Notes under the pieces: model-generated
What the model saw: only the letters and a program-made list of their open reading frames with translations
Database searches by the model: none
Told to the model about the DNA's origin: nothing
Shown here: in pieces, positions 46,369 through 56,456 of the stretch
Layout of the letters: every line of letters starts with the position of its first letter
Position numbering within the stretch: position 1 is the first letter of the stretch
Made by a program: the position numbers and the translations under genes
From: Tissierella sp.
GTDB taxonomy: Bacteria; Bacillota; Clostridia; Tissierellales; Tissierellaceae
Reading direction: 5' to 3'
Length of the DNA stretch: 64,000 nucleotides
Assembly (NCBI RefSeq): GCF_031460495.1
Contig: NZ_JAVKTS010000003.1
Location: forward strand, 1-64,000

Positions 46369-49020
46369 TTATCTGTTTGATTTTATGCTTTCTAATCTTT
46401 CAACTACCTTTTCAAGCATTTCTTCATATTTCTTTTGTTTTTCCTTTTCTTCTAATACTACTGCCTCCGGAGCTTTCTTGATGAATCCTTCATTGGATAG
46501 TTTGCCAACCACCCTCTTTATCTCTCCTTCAAGCTTTTCCTTTTCTTTTTCCATTCTCTCAATTTCCTTGTCAAAGTCAATTAAGTCTTTCAAAGGTAAG
46601 AATACTTCACATTTACTTAATACTATTGAAATATTATCATCCCCTATACCATCCTTAGAATCTATTATTTCAATTTCTTCAGCAGATGCCAGGTTCTTAA
46701 AGTATCTTTGACCATTTTCTATAATATCTCTAACTCTACTATCAGTAGTCACAAATATTTGATTGGATTTTTTAGAAGGTACAATATTCATCTCTGCCCT
46801 AGCATTTCTTATACCCTTTATACCCGTTTTTATAAACTCAATAGACTCTTCTGCATCAGAGAAATACAATTCATCATTAAACACAGGCCAAGAGCTTAGT
46901 ATTAGTGGAGTTTCGTTTCCTGGCAGATGTTGCCAAATCTCTTCAGTAATAAACGGCATAAATGGATGTAATAGTCTTAATATATCCTTTAGAACAAACA
47001 GTAAAACTTTCTCTGCTGTTTCCTTGCTTTCTTTGTTCTCGCCATATAGTCTTGATTTAACCATTTCAATATACCAGTCACAATATTCATCCCAGATAAA
47101 ATCATAGATCTTCTCAGCAGCAAAGCCTATTTCATATTTATTTAGATTATCTGTTGCCTCTTTTACTAAGGAATTCAATTTGGATAATATCCATTTATCT
47201 TCTTCCTCTAGATTTTCTAATGTAAATGTCTCTTTAGCTACATCTTCTTCTAAATTCATAAGAACAAATCTAGTAGCATTCCATAGTTTGTTTGCGAAGT
47301 TTCTATTTGCCTCTACTCTCTCAATGTAAAACCTCATGTCATTTCCCGGGGAATTTCCTGTAACTAAGGTAAATCTTAGAGCATCTGCTCCATATTCATC
47401 AATTATTTCCAATGGATCAATACCATTACCTAAAGATTTACTCATCTTTCTACCTTGAGAATCACGAATTAAACCTGTTAAAAATACATCCTTAAATGGA
47501 ACTTCTCCCATCTGTTCAATACTTGAAAATACCATTCTAACTACCCAGAAGAAAATAATATCATATCCCGTAATTAGTACATCTGTAGGAAAGAAATAAT
47601 CAAGGTCTTCTGTTTTTTCAGGCCAACCTAGGGTTGAGAAAGGCCATAAGGCAGATGAAAACCAAGTATCTAAAGTATCAGTATCTTGACGCAAGTTTCC
47701 GCTACTACATTTACCACATTTCTCAGGCTTGGTTCTAGATACAATAATTTCTCCACAATCATCGCAGTAATATACTGGAAGTCTATGTCCCCACCATAAT
47801 TGTCTAGAAATACACCAATCTCTAAGGTTTTCTAGCCAATTCACATATACCTTACCAAATCTTTCTGGTATAAAGTTTACCTCACCATTTCTATAAGCAT
47901 CTAAGGCTGGCTTAGCCAATGGCTCCATCTTTACAAACCATTGTTTAGATATAAGGGGCTCTACTATTGTAGTACATCTCTCACAATGACCTACTGAATT
48001 TTGATGGTCCTTTGTCTCTACTAAATATCCTTGCTCCTCTAAATCAGCAATTATTTTCTTTCTTGCCTCATATCTTTCTAGACCTTCATATATTCCACCA
48101 TTTTCACTAATGCTTCCATCTTCATTCATAATAATATATTGGCCTAAATTATGTCTTTCTCCAACTTCAAAATCGTTAGGATCATGGGATGGAGTAATCT
48201 TAACTGCTCCAGTACCAAATTCCATCTCAACATAGCTATCAGCAATTATTGGAATCTCTTTATTCATTAGAGGCAGAATTGCAGTCTTACCAACTAAATT
48301 CATATATCGTTCATCATCTGGATTAACAGCAATAGCCAAGTCACCTAGCATAGTCTCTGGTCTAGTAGTTGCTATAACTATATGGTCATTACTATCCTTT
48401 ATAGGATATCTGATATGCCATATATGACCTTCTGAATCCTCATGTTCAACCTCTGCATCGGATATAGCAGTTCTACAACTAGGACACCAGTTAATTATCC
48501 TATCTCCTCTATAGATTAAGCCTTTTTCATATAATTTTATAAATACCTCTTCTACAGCTTTGCTAAGTCCTTCATCTAAAGTAAACCTATCCCTTGACCA
48601 GTCACAGGAAACTCCTAGTTTCTTAAGTTGATTTTTGATTGTACTACCATATTTTTCAGTCCAATCCCAAGCCTCTTCTAAGAATCCTTCTCTCCCTAGC
48701 CCTTCCTTGGTCTTACCTTCTGATTTAATCTTGTTTACAACTCTAGCTTCAGTGGATATACTGGCATGATCTGTACCAGGCAGCCAAAGTGCTGAATACC
48801 CTTCCATCCTCTTCCATCTAGTCAAAATATCCTGTAGAGTATTGTTTAATGCATGCCCCATATGAAGGCTACCCGTTACATTTGGTGGTGGCATCATTAT
48901 GGTAAATGGTTTTTTATTCTTATCAATTGTTGCTACAAAATGACCGTTATCATTCCAGTATTTGTAAAGTCTGTCTTCAAAATCTTTAGGGTCATAGGTC
49001 TTTGGTAAATTTTCTAACAT
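46369..49020 (-). CDS. valS: Valyl-tRNA synthetase
   Basis: Class Ia synthetase for tRNA-Val, 883 residues. HIGH appears as HMGHALNN (near residue 47), KMSKS as KMSKSLGNG (near residue 525), zinc cysteines as [10 protein letters not shown] and CDDCGEI, plus a CP1 editing domain and a C-terminal coiled coil (about 815-883). The ATG at 49020 follows GGGAGGAATTG; the longer frame extends into the T-box and is not the start. Confidence 0.97.
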   Translation of the reverse strand: MLENLPKTYDPKDFEDRLYKYWNDNGHFVATIDKNKKPFTIMMPPPNVTGSLHMGHALNNTLQDILTRWKRMEGYSALWLPGTDHASISTEARVVNKIKSEGKTKEGLGREGFLEEAWDWTEKYGSTIKNQLKKLGVSCDWSRDRFTLDEGLSKAVEEVFIKLYEKGLIYRGDRIINWCPSCRTAISDAEVEHEDSEGHIWHIRYPIKDSNDHIVIATTRPETMLGDLAIAVNPDDERYMNLVGKTAILPLMNKEIPIIADSYVEMEFGTGAVKITPSHDPNDFEVGERHNLGQYIIMNEDGSISENGGIYEGLERYEARKKIIADLEEQGYLVETKDHQNSVGHCERCTTIVEPLISKQWFVKMEPLAKPALDAYRNGEVNFIPERFGKVYVNWLENLRDWCISRQLWWGHRLPVYYCDDCGEIIVSRTKPEKCGKCSSGNLRQDTDTLDTWFSSALWPFSTLGWPEKTEDLDYFFPTDVLITGYDIIFFWVVRMVFSSIEQMGEVPFKDVFLTGLIRDSQGRKMSKSLGNGIDPLEIIDEYGADALRFTLVTGNSPGNDMRFYIERVEANRNFANKLWNATRFVLMNLEEDVAKETFTLENLEEEDKWILSKLNSLVKEATDNLNKYEIGFAAEKIYDFIWDEYCDWYIEMVKSRLYGENKESKETAEKVLLFVLKDILRLLHPFMPFITEEIWQHLPGNETPLILSSWPVFNDELYFSDAEESIEFIKTGIKGIRNARAEMNIVPSKKSNQIFVTTDSRVRDIIENGQRYFKNLASAEEIEIIDSKDGIGDDNISIVLSKCEVFLPLKDLIDFDKEIERMEKEKEKLEGEIKRVVGKLSNEGFIKKAPEAVVLEEKEKQKKYEEMLEKVVERLESIKSNR

Positions 49021-49039
49021 TTCAATTCCTCCCTTAAAA

Positions 49040-49295
49040 TATATTAAACCCTCCATCCTTATAATGCAAAGGACGAAGGGTAATTCGCGGTACCACCTTA
49101 ATTCCATGGAAATTCCATGGCTCTTAAATAAATATAAGGGTTTAACCCTTCAAGCTTACTTATTTTCTGCTTGAATGCTCAAAAGCTACCTTCAGTAGAT
49201 ACTGGACTTAGGATCTCTCAGCGCACAATCCTTTCTCTGTATAGGGTATTTACCTACTCCTCTTTTTCAAAGCTTAATCTGAAATTATTTACTTA
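49040..49295 (-). promoter_or_regulatory. T-box leader of valS
   Basis: Minus strand: core AAGGTGGTACCGCGAA (near 49090-49105), then a terminator with arms CCCTTCGTCCTTT and AAGGATGGAGGG (49050-49083) and TTTAATATATTTT. The specifier is probably GTA (Val) at 49187-49189, in the order GAAG-GUA-G followed by CUUUU, which can pair with AAAAAG at the 5' base of Stem I. Confidence 0.92.
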
Positions 49296-49324
49296 ATTAT
49301 ATATTCATAAAATTTATTTGTCAA
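49296..49324 (-). promoter_or_regulatory. valS promoter
   Basis: TTGACA (49319-49324), 17-bp spacer, TATAAT (49296-49301), minus strand; the -35 overlaps the last codons of pgsA. Confidence 0.85.
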
Positions 49325-49862
49325 CTACATCCTTATTAGTATTCTTCCTCAATCCAATAAAAATAATCAAATAATTTATAAATGCAATTATATTAAGTAT
49401 AACTGTTAAAATAAATAATACCGTTGACACTATTTCCGGTAATTTAAATACTATAGATAAGGTAGCTGCATAGAAAGATAATGTTGCAATCTTTCCGTAT
49501 TTATTTGAAGGCATTACTTGCTTTCCTTTAAATAAATATAGTACTGCTCCACCTGCAATCATCATAAGTTCTTTTACCCCTAGTGCAAGCAATATCCATG
49601 GGGGAATAATTCCTTTGGTAGTAAAGCTTATAAGTATGGTAAACATCATTAACTTATCTGCAATAGGGTCTAATACTATCCCTAATTTTGTAGATAAATC
49701 ATACTTTCTTGCTATATATCCATCGGCTACATCAGAAATCCCCGCTAAGATAAAAACAATTCCTGCAAATAAAATATTATTATCTAAATCAGAATAAAAA
49801 AAGTATAGATACACTGGGATGAGTAATAATCTCAAGACTGTTATCATATTTGGTATATTCAT
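49314..49862 (-). CDS. pgsA: Phosphatidylglycerophosphate synthase
   Basis: Membrane enzyme joining CDP-diacylglycerol and glycerol-3-phosphate. The 182-residue, about five-helix protein has the CDP-alcohol phosphotransferase signature DVADGYIARKY with LGIVLDPIADK (D-G-x2-A-R-x8-G-x3-D-x3-D). Length is normal. AAGGGAGGGA precedes the ATG. It is upstream of valS on the same strand but separated by the T-box. Confidence 0.95.
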   Translation of the reverse strand: MNIPNMITVLRLLLIPVYLYFFYSDLDNNILFAGIVFILAGISDVADGYIARKYDLSTKLGIVLDPIADKLMMFTILISFTTKGIIPPWILLALGVKELMMIAGGAVLYLFKGKQVMPSNKYGKIATLSFYAATLSIVFKLPEIVSTVLFILTVILNIIAFINYLIIFIGLRKNTNKDVVDK

Positions 49863-49967
49863 TCTATCCCTCCCTTATAAGACTAATTTGTAACCATTAC
49901 TTTATTGTAGAATATTATAACACTAAATAGAACTCTCGTATACCTATTTTATGTAAGGAGGGATATA

Positions 49968-50969
49968 ATGTCAAAGGTTTTTAGAAAATTCTCTTTAATT
50001 TTAATTCTCATAATGGTACTATCACTATGTTTAGCAGGATGTAAAAAAGAAACGGACCTAGTACCTGTTAGGTTAATTGAAGTTACCCACTCATTATTTT
50101 ATACCCCACAATATGTAGCTTTAACACAAGGTTTTTTTGAAGAAGAAGGATTAAAAGTTGAATTAACTAATGGAAAAGGTGCAGATAAATGCATGACTGC
50201 ATTACTCAGCAACGAAGCTGAAATTGGTTTTATGGGACCAGAAGCATCTGTATATGTTTATAATCAAGGAAGAGATAATTATGCAATTAACTTTGCCCAA
50301 TTGACACAAAGAGATGGATCATTCTTAGTAGGTAGAGAAAAAGATGACAACTTTACATTTGATAAATTAAAGGGCAAATCTGTACTTGGTGGCAGAAAAG
50401 GTGGCATGCCTGAAATGACATTAGAATATGTAATCAAAAATCATGGTCTAGTAATAGGCGAAGATGTTGAAGTAAGAACAGACATACAATTTGATGTATT
50501 GGCAGGAGCTTTTGTTGGTGGAGAAGGAGATTATGTAGCATTATTTGAACCTGTAGCAGCTACATTAGAGAAGGAAGGTAAAGGCTATGTAGTAGCTTCT
50601 ATAGGTGAAGAAGGCGGATATATACCATATACTGCCTACTCTGCAACTAAGGAATACATCGAAAAGAATCCAGAAATAATCCAGAAGTTTACAAATGCCA
50701 TTTATAAGGGAATGGTTTGGGTTCAAGAACATAGTAATGAAGAAATTGCAGATGCTGTAATGCCGCAATTCCCTGACACAGATAAAGATGTACTAATTTC
50801 TCTAATAGAAAGATATAGAAATCAAGACTCTTGGAAACCTGATTTGATTATTACTGAAGATGGATTAAATCATATGATGGACATCATGGAATTGGCTGGC
50901 GAATTAGATAAAAGAGCTGATTATGAGAAGATTGTAACAACTAAATTTGCTAAGAAAGCCATGAAGTAG
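49968..50969 (+). CDS. ABC substrate-binding lipoprotein (NMT1/SsuA-like)
   Basis: A 333-residue exported lipoprotein with the lipobox LCLAGC (Cys about residue 25). The mature part has the NMT1/SsuA-type fold (EVTHSLFYTPQYVAL near residue 40, FMGPEASVYVYNQG), so it probably binds a thiamine-precursor, sulfonate or related small substrate. No permease or ATPase gene is next to it, so it must work with distant partners. AAGGAGGG precedes the ATG. Monocistronic, with its own terminator. Confidence 0.85.
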   Translation: MSKVFRKFSLILILIMVLSLCLAGCKKETDLVPVRLIEVTHSLFYTPQYVALTQGFFEEEGLKVELTNGKGADKCMTALLSNEAEIGFMGPEASVYVYNQGRDNYAINFAQLTQRDGSFLVGREKDDNFTFDKLKGKSVLGGRKGGMPEMTLEYVIKNHGLVIGEDVEVRTDIQFDVLAGAFVGGEGDYVALFEPVAATLEKEGKGYVVASIGEEGGYIPYTAYSATKEYIEKNPEIIQKFTNAIYKGMVWVQEHSNEEIADAVMPQFPDTDKDVLISLIERYRNQDSWKPDLIITEDGLNHMMDIMELAGELDKRADYEKIVTTKFAKKAMK

Positions 50970-50970
50970 A

Positions 50971-51002
50971 AAAGATACGGGCCATATTTGGCCCGTCTTT
51001 TA
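50971..51002 (+). terminator. Terminator of binding lipoprotein
   Basis: AAAGATACGGGCC and GGCCCGTCTTT form a stem with a small internal mismatch, loop ATATTT, then TTTTAT. Confidence 0.8.
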
Positions 51003-51036
51003 TATTCATAAATAGTAATTAAGGAATGATAGTAAC

Positions 51037-52674
51037 CTAAAATTCAATTATTTCATCATATGAATCGAAGCTTTCATGAGATATTATAAAAATTAGTTTT
51101 GACTTTCTATATTTATCAATCAACTCATAAAAGTTCTTTTTACTATCTGTATCCAATGCAGAAGTTGGTTCATCAAAAATCCAAATATCTGATGATGAAA
51201 GAAAAGTACGAACCAAAGCAATCTTTTGGCGTTCTCCACCAGACACTTCATCATTTACTGAATCAAGTTCGGTATCATATCCTTCTCTTTTTAAGTTTGC
51301 AATATTCGCGATATTAAACTTATCAAAGATGAATTCCTTATTAGTGTTCCTCTCCTCTGAATAACTTTCAGACCTACTCTTGCAAAATAGATTATCATTT
51401 AATGACTCACTTAAAATGAATGGTCTTTGCTCTACAATGGACATATTTGAAGACCTCACTTTTGAAAAATCTATATCTTTTAATGGGTAGTCATTAATAA
51501 AAATATCACCACGAAAATCCAAACCAAATAACCCAGCTAATAAATTTATAAATGTAGTTTTTCCACTTCCATTACTACCTTTAATCCAGTAAATTTTACC
51601 TTTTTCAAATCGTTTATTCAATTCAAATACAGTCTCTTTATCATAATTAAAGCTAACATTATCAAAATGGATACTATCTATAGAATTAATCTCTAATTTT
51701 CCATATTTGTACTCTACATGATTTGTATATTGCATTAATCTATCATAACTAGATTTTACATTCTGTAAATAAGTACCTAAATGCAAAAAGTAGTCTGTCG
51801 AACTTAATAATTTTGAAAAATAAGTAACTAAAACTACAAAAATACCTATACTCATGTTCCCCAGAAGTACCATATTCCCACCGTATAAATATAGAAAAAC
51901 CTGAGCACTCATAGTTATTGCTGAAGTGAGAAAATCAAAGATATTTGATAATTTTATTTCTTTAACTAACTCATGTTTATAAGTCTCAAAAACTAAATTT
52001 TGCTTTTCAACGGTTCTAGAAAAAAAACCATTTATTTTAATAGACCTTAAATTGCCTAATAGGTTGTATAACTTACCGAAAAAGTTAGATTGCGTGTTTT
52101 TTACTTTTAGGGATTGATCATATAACTTATTCTTAAAGATATAATAAAGCACACTGTAACACATTACCAGAAAAATGAACATAATAGATAAAATAACAGA
52201 TTGATTAAAAACAATAATAAAGACAATAAAAACAATAGCTAAATTTGCAAAAAAATCTCTAAATAATGTTATACAAAAAATCACAATTATATTGCAATCG
52301 TTATTTATCATCTGATGAAGTGATGATGGGTTAATATTGCAAATTTCCCTGTATGAAGCATTATATATCTTTTCAATGCTAAATATATTAGCCATATAAC
52401 CTGATTCACTTTGTATATTAACATATTGTAAATTGGTGATATATGTTAATACAAATTGAATAAATATTAAAACTACAAAAGTTCCAACTAACTGTTGCAA
52501 ACTCATCAATACATTTGTTCCAGTAATCAAATCTACAATTTGACCAGTTATTAAAGGTATGACAATACCTATTAAATTAATCAATAATGATAATATTATG
52601 TATAACACGAACCTATACTTATATTTATTAATAAATTTAAATCCAAAATTTAAAATGTTTTTAATATCTTTCAT
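51037..52674 (-). CDS. ABC exporter, ATPase-permease fusion
   Basis: A 545-residue half-transporter. Residues about 20-300 carry six membrane helices; the ATPase domain follows, with Walker A KGSNGSGKTTF near residue 362, signature SGGERQKIALV near 480 and Walker B IWIFDEPTSALD. It lacks the N-terminal C39 peptidase of bacteriocin exporters, so it would export without cleavage or with a separate protease. It is the last gene of the peptide cluster and lies 2 bp after the permease gene. Likely exports the modified peptide (inference). Confidence 0.85.
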   Translation of the reverse strand: MKDIKNILNFGFKFINKYKYRFVLYIILSLLINLIGIVIPLITGQIVDLITGTNVLMSLQQLVGTFVVLIFIQFVLTYITNLQYVNIQSESGYMANIFSIEKIYNASYREICNINPSSLHQMINNDCNIIVIFCITLFRDFFANLAIVFIVFIIVFNQSVILSIMFIFLVMCYSVLYYIFKNKLYDQSLKVKNTQSNFFGKLYNLLGNLRSIKINGFFSRTVEKQNLVFETYKHELVKEIKLSNIFDFLTSAITMSAQVFLYLYGGNMVLLGNMSIGIFVVLVTYFSKLLSSTDYFLHLGTYLQNVKSSYDRLMQYTNHVEYKYGKLEINSIDSIHFDNVSFNYDKETVFELNKRFEKGKIYWIKGSNGSGKTTFINLLAGLFGLDFRGDIFINDYPLKDIDFSKVRSSNMSIVEQRPFILSESLNDNLFCKSRSESYSEERNTNKEFIFDKFNIANIANLKREGYDTELDSVNDEVSGGERQKIALVRTFLSSSDIWIFDEPTSALDTDSKKNFYELIDKYRKSKLIFIISHESFDSYDEIIEF

Positions 52675-52676
52675 GT

Positions 52677-53888
52677 CTACTCCTTATAATTAATCCATAT
52701 TAGATTAATAAAATATATAATTAAATTTGTTATAAAAAAAATACTACAAGCCCAAATCCACGAAAAGCTTAAAGCCCCTGTTAACAGACTATTTGTATCA
52801 ATAAATTGTATTAAGTTAAATGCAGAATTTTTAACTTCCATAGGAACTAAAAAAGCAGCAGATAACATAACTATTCCTACCATAGAAAGAAGTATAGATA
52901 TTTGTTGATTCTTAGATATATAAGATACAAAGTTTACTATTGCATATATAAAAAACAAAAACAATACAAATATAAATCCACTAAAAATTGCTAGTTTACT
53001 GACACTAGTTACTATATCATAAGCTTGCATGATTTCATTATCTGAAGCAAATCTACCAAAAGTATATAACGCTTGACTGTTTATTATCTTAAATCTATAT
53101 ATTCCTGACCCGTATTTATGAAAGCCAAAAGAGCACAGAATAATAATAGGAATCGTTACTAAAAATAATGTTAAAATAAATCTGGTGATAAATCTAGTAT
53201 TAAAGACTTTTGTCTTACTAAAGGGAAGTGTGAAAATTAAGCGTAATGTTTCATTATCAAAGTCTTTTGACCATATATCAAAGTTTAAAAGAACAACTAA
53301 TGCTATTATTAATACACTTATATAGCTTCTTCCATTTATTGAATCATCTAATAGGTACATCGCTGTTGGCTTTAAAGGATTAATGTCTAATTCTAATCCT
53401 GAGTCCTTATATTTAGCTAATAGAATCATTCTTTTATTCCAATCTCTTTCAATATCTCTATATAAACGAGTATCACCTGTTTCAATCTGCATTTTATTCA
53501 CTTCAATTAAATTTTCATCTAATCTTTCTTCAACTCTTATGATTTTTTCCTTATTCTCAACTGGCTCTTTCCATAAGAAACTAAGAGTTGTTAAGTTTCT
53601 TAAATGATCTTTCCATGCTTGATCAACAAGTTCCGCCTCTGGAGTTTTTATGTGCCCAGGGAATTCTTCTTTAAGCCGTTCAAGACGTCTGGTATAACGC
53701 GCTGACCATACTGCAGCATTATCAATTTCATTGGATAACTCTTGCAAACGCTGCTGAGAGTATTTATGATATTGTCTTTCATAGGTTGTTCGAAAAATTA
53801 GAATCACTATAATACAGGATAGTATCAACAGAATAATATTTTTTCTAGAAAAAAACAATTTAATTTCATTTTTAATTAATCCTGTCAT
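52677..53888 (-). CDS. ABC-2 type permease (second)
   Basis: A 403-residue membrane protein with about six helices: one near the N-terminus, a large external helical loop (about 40-165, with a coiled-coil-like WSARYTRRLERLKEEFPG part), then five more. This form is typical of ABC-2 exporters of peptides or lantibiotic immunity (type G half). The ATG at 53888 has GGTGAT just before it; the ATG 12 bases earlier lies inside the ATPase gene. Translationally overlapped with that gene. Confidence 0.8.
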   Translation of the reverse strand: MTGLIKNEIKLFFSRKNIILLILSCIIVILIFRTTYERQYHKYSQQRLQELSNEIDNAAVWSARYTRRLERLKEEFPGHIKTPEAELVDQAWKDHLRNLTTLSFLWKEPVENKEKIIRVEERLDENLIEVNKMQIETGDTRLYRDIERDWNKRMILLAKYKDSGLELDINPLKPTAMYLLDDSINGRSYISVLIIALVVLLNFDIWSKDFDNETLRLIFTLPFSKTKVFNTRFITRFILTLFLVTIPIIILCSFGFHKYGSGIYRFKIINSQALYTFGRFASDNEIMQAYDIVTSVSKLAIFSGFIFVLFLFFIYAIVNFVSYISKNQQISILLSMVGIVMLSAAFLVPMEVKNSAFNLIQFIDTNSLLTGALSFSWIWACSIFFITNLIIYFINLIWINYKE

Positions 53889-54795
53889 ACTTATCACCAT
53901 ACACTTTCTTATAATAACTTTCTAGGTCATTGTGTTCCTTTCTTATGTCGAGAATATAAATATTATGCTGCGACAAAGTCATTATCAACTTCCCAAGAAC
54001 CTTTTCTTCATTAGATGAAAAAGAAATCCACGAATCCTTTTCATCAAATGATAGTAAATTTATTTCTGGAATACTATTTATTAGCTTTATTGCTTCCTTT
54101 AATTCATTAACCAATACACTATATATTGCATTTGATATTAAGTCTTCTGGTAAAGGTCCATCAAACAATTTTTCACCTTTATTAATAAATATCACCCGAT
54201 CAACTATCTTTTCAACTTCACCAAGTTGATGTGAAGAAAACAAAATAGAAGATCCTTCTTGACGGATAAATTCCATTTGCCGACGTAGATTAAACACAGC
54301 TTGTGGATCCAATCCATTTGTTGGCTCATCTAGTATTACCAATTTCGGCTTGTGCATAATTGACAGAGCTAACATCAGCCTCATTTTCATTCCCATGGAG
54401 TATTTGCTAGTCACTTTTTTTATTTGTATTCCTAATCCACTAAACTCCACCATTTCTTGCACCCTTTGCTTACCTATGCCACGCCAGTTTGCCATCATTT
54501 TCAGATGATCTATTCCTGAAAGTTCTGGATATAATGTAGGATGTTCTATGCTGACTCCCATATGAGTTAAGGCTTGTTGTCTCTCATTAACAATAGAATG
54601 ACCGTTTATTTCAATATGCCCATTATTTGTATGGTATAAGCCACATATACATTTTAATGTGGTTGATTTACCACTGCCATTAGGCCCTAAAAATCCTACT
54701 ATCTCTTGTTCCTTTACTGAAAAGCTCAAGTTTGAAATAATACATTCCTTTCCAAAATTCTTCTTTAAATTCTCAACTATTAATATATCTTTCAT
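53872..54795 (-). CDS. ABC transporter ATP-binding protein
   Basis: A 307-residue ATPase. Walker A is FLGPNGSGKSTT near residue 40, the signature is SKYSMGMKMRLMLALSI (degenerate YSMGMKMR form common in CcmA-like ATPases), Walker B KLVILDEPTNGLD. The C-terminal about 80 residues resemble the BcrA-like extension. It works with the two permeases on either side of it. AGGAGG precedes the ATG. Confidence 0.92.
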   Translation of the reverse strand: MKDILIVENLKKNFGKECIISNLSFSVKEQEIVGFLGPNGSGKSTTLKCICGLYHTNNGHIEINGHSIVNERQQALTHMGVSIEHPTLYPELSGIDHLKMMANWRGIGKQRVQEMVEFSGLGIQIKKVTSKYSMGMKMRLMLALSIMHKPKLVILDEPTNGLDPQAVFNLRRQMEFIRQEGSSILFSSHQLGEVEKIVDRVIFINKGEKLFDGPLPEDLISNAIYSVLVNELKEAIKLINSIPEINLLSFDEKDSWISFSSNEEKVLGKLIMTLSQHNIYILDIRKEHNDLESYYKKVYGDKYDRIN

Positions 54796-54804
54796 TGAAT
54801 CCTC

Positions 54805-56190
54805 CTAGCCTACATAATCTCTTTTTTGATTTATGGCATAAAATATAATATGCATAACAACGATTGATATTAGCAGTATTACTACTGATTTAAACCATGT
54901 ATATGAAGCTGCCCCTGTTGCAATATCCCATGACGAAGTAATGGCGAATGGGTTGAAATTTAATTTGTTTGAGAATCTTTGTGATACTAAATAGAGTAGT
55001 GAAGTTATAGGCAGCATGAAGGATGAAACCACGACATTTGAAAAACTAATTCCGATACCTACTCCTAATATCGTAAAGAAAACCATCTTTAATAAACTAA
55101 TTCCTAAAGATAAAACCATAACTTTCCACAGAGGATAGACTGTAAGAACAGTTGCAGGAAGATATCCACCTTCAAACCATGGTCTGATTCCGTAAAACTT
55201 ACCTAATCCATAATACCAGAAATCTTCAACATGTTTATAACCAGTAAATGAAGTAAAACTTTGTTTATAGACAAATGTTGGATTTTTAAGTCCCTCAAAT
55301 CCATATCTGAATCCAAGGAATATTATTGGTAAAATAAATGTCATAATTAGAACACTTGCTACCGATATAAATGCAACTTTATAATAATATCTAATTATGT
55401 AACTTCTTTTTTCAGGCAACATTTCAATTAGTTTGTTGCTTCTGTTTCTCCGTCCCTCCAAAACAATGGCTCCGGTAAAGATTAATACAAGTATAGAAAG
55501 TAGTTGATATGAGAACCCTTCTAAGCCTATCTTATGGATATAGAATGTCCAAGGAGAAGCTATTCCTGAATGTAGTTGTTTTTCTCCTGATATTGCCAAC
55601 TGAATTTTGGCTTTTAATATCTGTTTAAGTCCATTATATACATACTCACAAGTTTCTTCATCCCAACTATTGCTAATGTTTTTTTCTCTAGTGATATTAT
55701 TTATAAGGTGAAGTTTTCCTGAATCAAAAGGATAGTTAATATCTAAATTCAATAATTTGAGTTCTTCCTTAAATACTTCATGAGCTAATGGCCTTCCTCT
55801 TTCAATATTAGCATTAGTATCCATATATGCCATAGTTCTCTCAATCTCATAATATAATTCGTCTCTCCATATATCAGTCAAAGGATTGTTTTCAAGTTTT
55901 TGAGCCATACTTTTATGTTTTTCTAGTTCCCATTCGTTGTATCTTAGATAGTTGTCCCACACTATTTTTTCATCATCCGTTAGATTTAAGAGTTCTATTC
56001 CAGCTCTCTCTGCCTTTATATTGTCTTCTTGTTTTATTACCATCAATTCATAGAAGGTAAATCTATTTTGATTTAATTCTTGTTCATTTTTTTCTAAACG
56101 AATAACAGTATAAATATTTAATATAATGAGAATAATAATAAACGTTGAGGTAATTTTACTTTTAAAAATTGATTTTATTGAGTATTTAAT
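54805..56190 (-). CDS. ABC-2 type permease (first), proposed ATT start
   Basis: A 461-residue permease whose body matches ABC-2 proteins (external helical loop, then six helices). The first conventional start is a TTG at 56046, but it has no ribosome binding site and would remove the N-terminal membrane helix. The frame stays open to an ATT at 56190, with AGGAGG 7 bases upstream, giving KYSIKSIFKSK followed by the helix ITSTFIIILIILNIYTVI. The ATT lies exactly 266 bp from the ATG of the duplicate precursor, which in turn is 266 bp from the first precursor ATG. I take ATT as the start. It works with the ATPase downstream. Confidence 0.7.
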   Translation of the reverse strand: MKYSIKSIFKSKITSTFIIILIILNIYTVIRLEKNEQELNQNRFTFYELMVIKQEDNIKAERAGIELLNLTDDEKIVWDNYLRYNEWELEKHKSMAQKLENNPLTDIWRDELYYEIERTMAYMDTNANIERGRPLAHEVFKEELKLLNLDINYPFDSGKLHLINNITREKNISNSWDEETCEYVYNGLKQILKAKIQLAISGEKQLHSGIASPWTFYIHKIGLEGFSYQLLSILVLIFTGAIVLEGRRNRSNKLIEMLPEKRSYIIRYYYKVAFISVASVLIMTFILPIIFLGFRYGFEGLKNPTFVYKQSFTSFTGYKHVEDFWYYGLGKFYGIRPWFEGGYLPATVLTVYPLWKVMVLSLGISLLKMVFFTILGVGIGISFSNVVVSSFMLPITSLLYLVSQRFSNKLNFNPFAITSSWDIATGAASYTWFKSVVILLISIVVMHIIFYAINQKRDYVG

Positions 56191-56456
56191 AGCAATTCCT
56201 CCTCTTTTTGCTATTTTATTGTAAAGATTCTACTATTTTAATCTTAATCAGAAACTACTTTAATTTTGAGTTATAATTTTGGATTTATTCCTTCTGGGCT
56301 TATTTTAGCTCCTGTAGGTGTAGTACATACTTCAAAAGTACCACAATAAACTGTACACTTATTTCATCTATAACATATGTTATTTCCACCGTGTATCATA
56401 CAAACACAACCAACTAATGGTGAAACTAGTTCCATTGGATTAATTATATATTTCAT
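56191..56456 (-). repeat. Tandem duplicate unit B (266 bp)
   Basis: Near-identical to unit A (56457-56722) in the leader end, spacer and ribosome binding site, less so in the core. It contains the duplicate precursor (56271-56456) and its trailing spacer up to the permease ATT start. Confidence 0.75.
56271..56456 (-). pseudogene. Second Cys-rich precursor, in-frame TGA at Cys31
   Basis: The same 186-bp frame as the intact precursor, with no indel. RBS GAGGAGG and ATG at 56456. It reads MKYIINPMELVSPL, then a diverged core that keeps Cys17, 19, 28, 34, 38 and 44, and the same tail GAKISPEGINPKL. Only codon 31, TGT (Cys) in the intact copy, is TGA (56364-56366). A single T-to-A change would explain it. 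Either it is a recently broken gene or UGA encodes selenocysteine. Downstream there is a weak hairpin (AAGU GU AC against GUACUU) but no certain SECIS. Confidence 0.6.
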
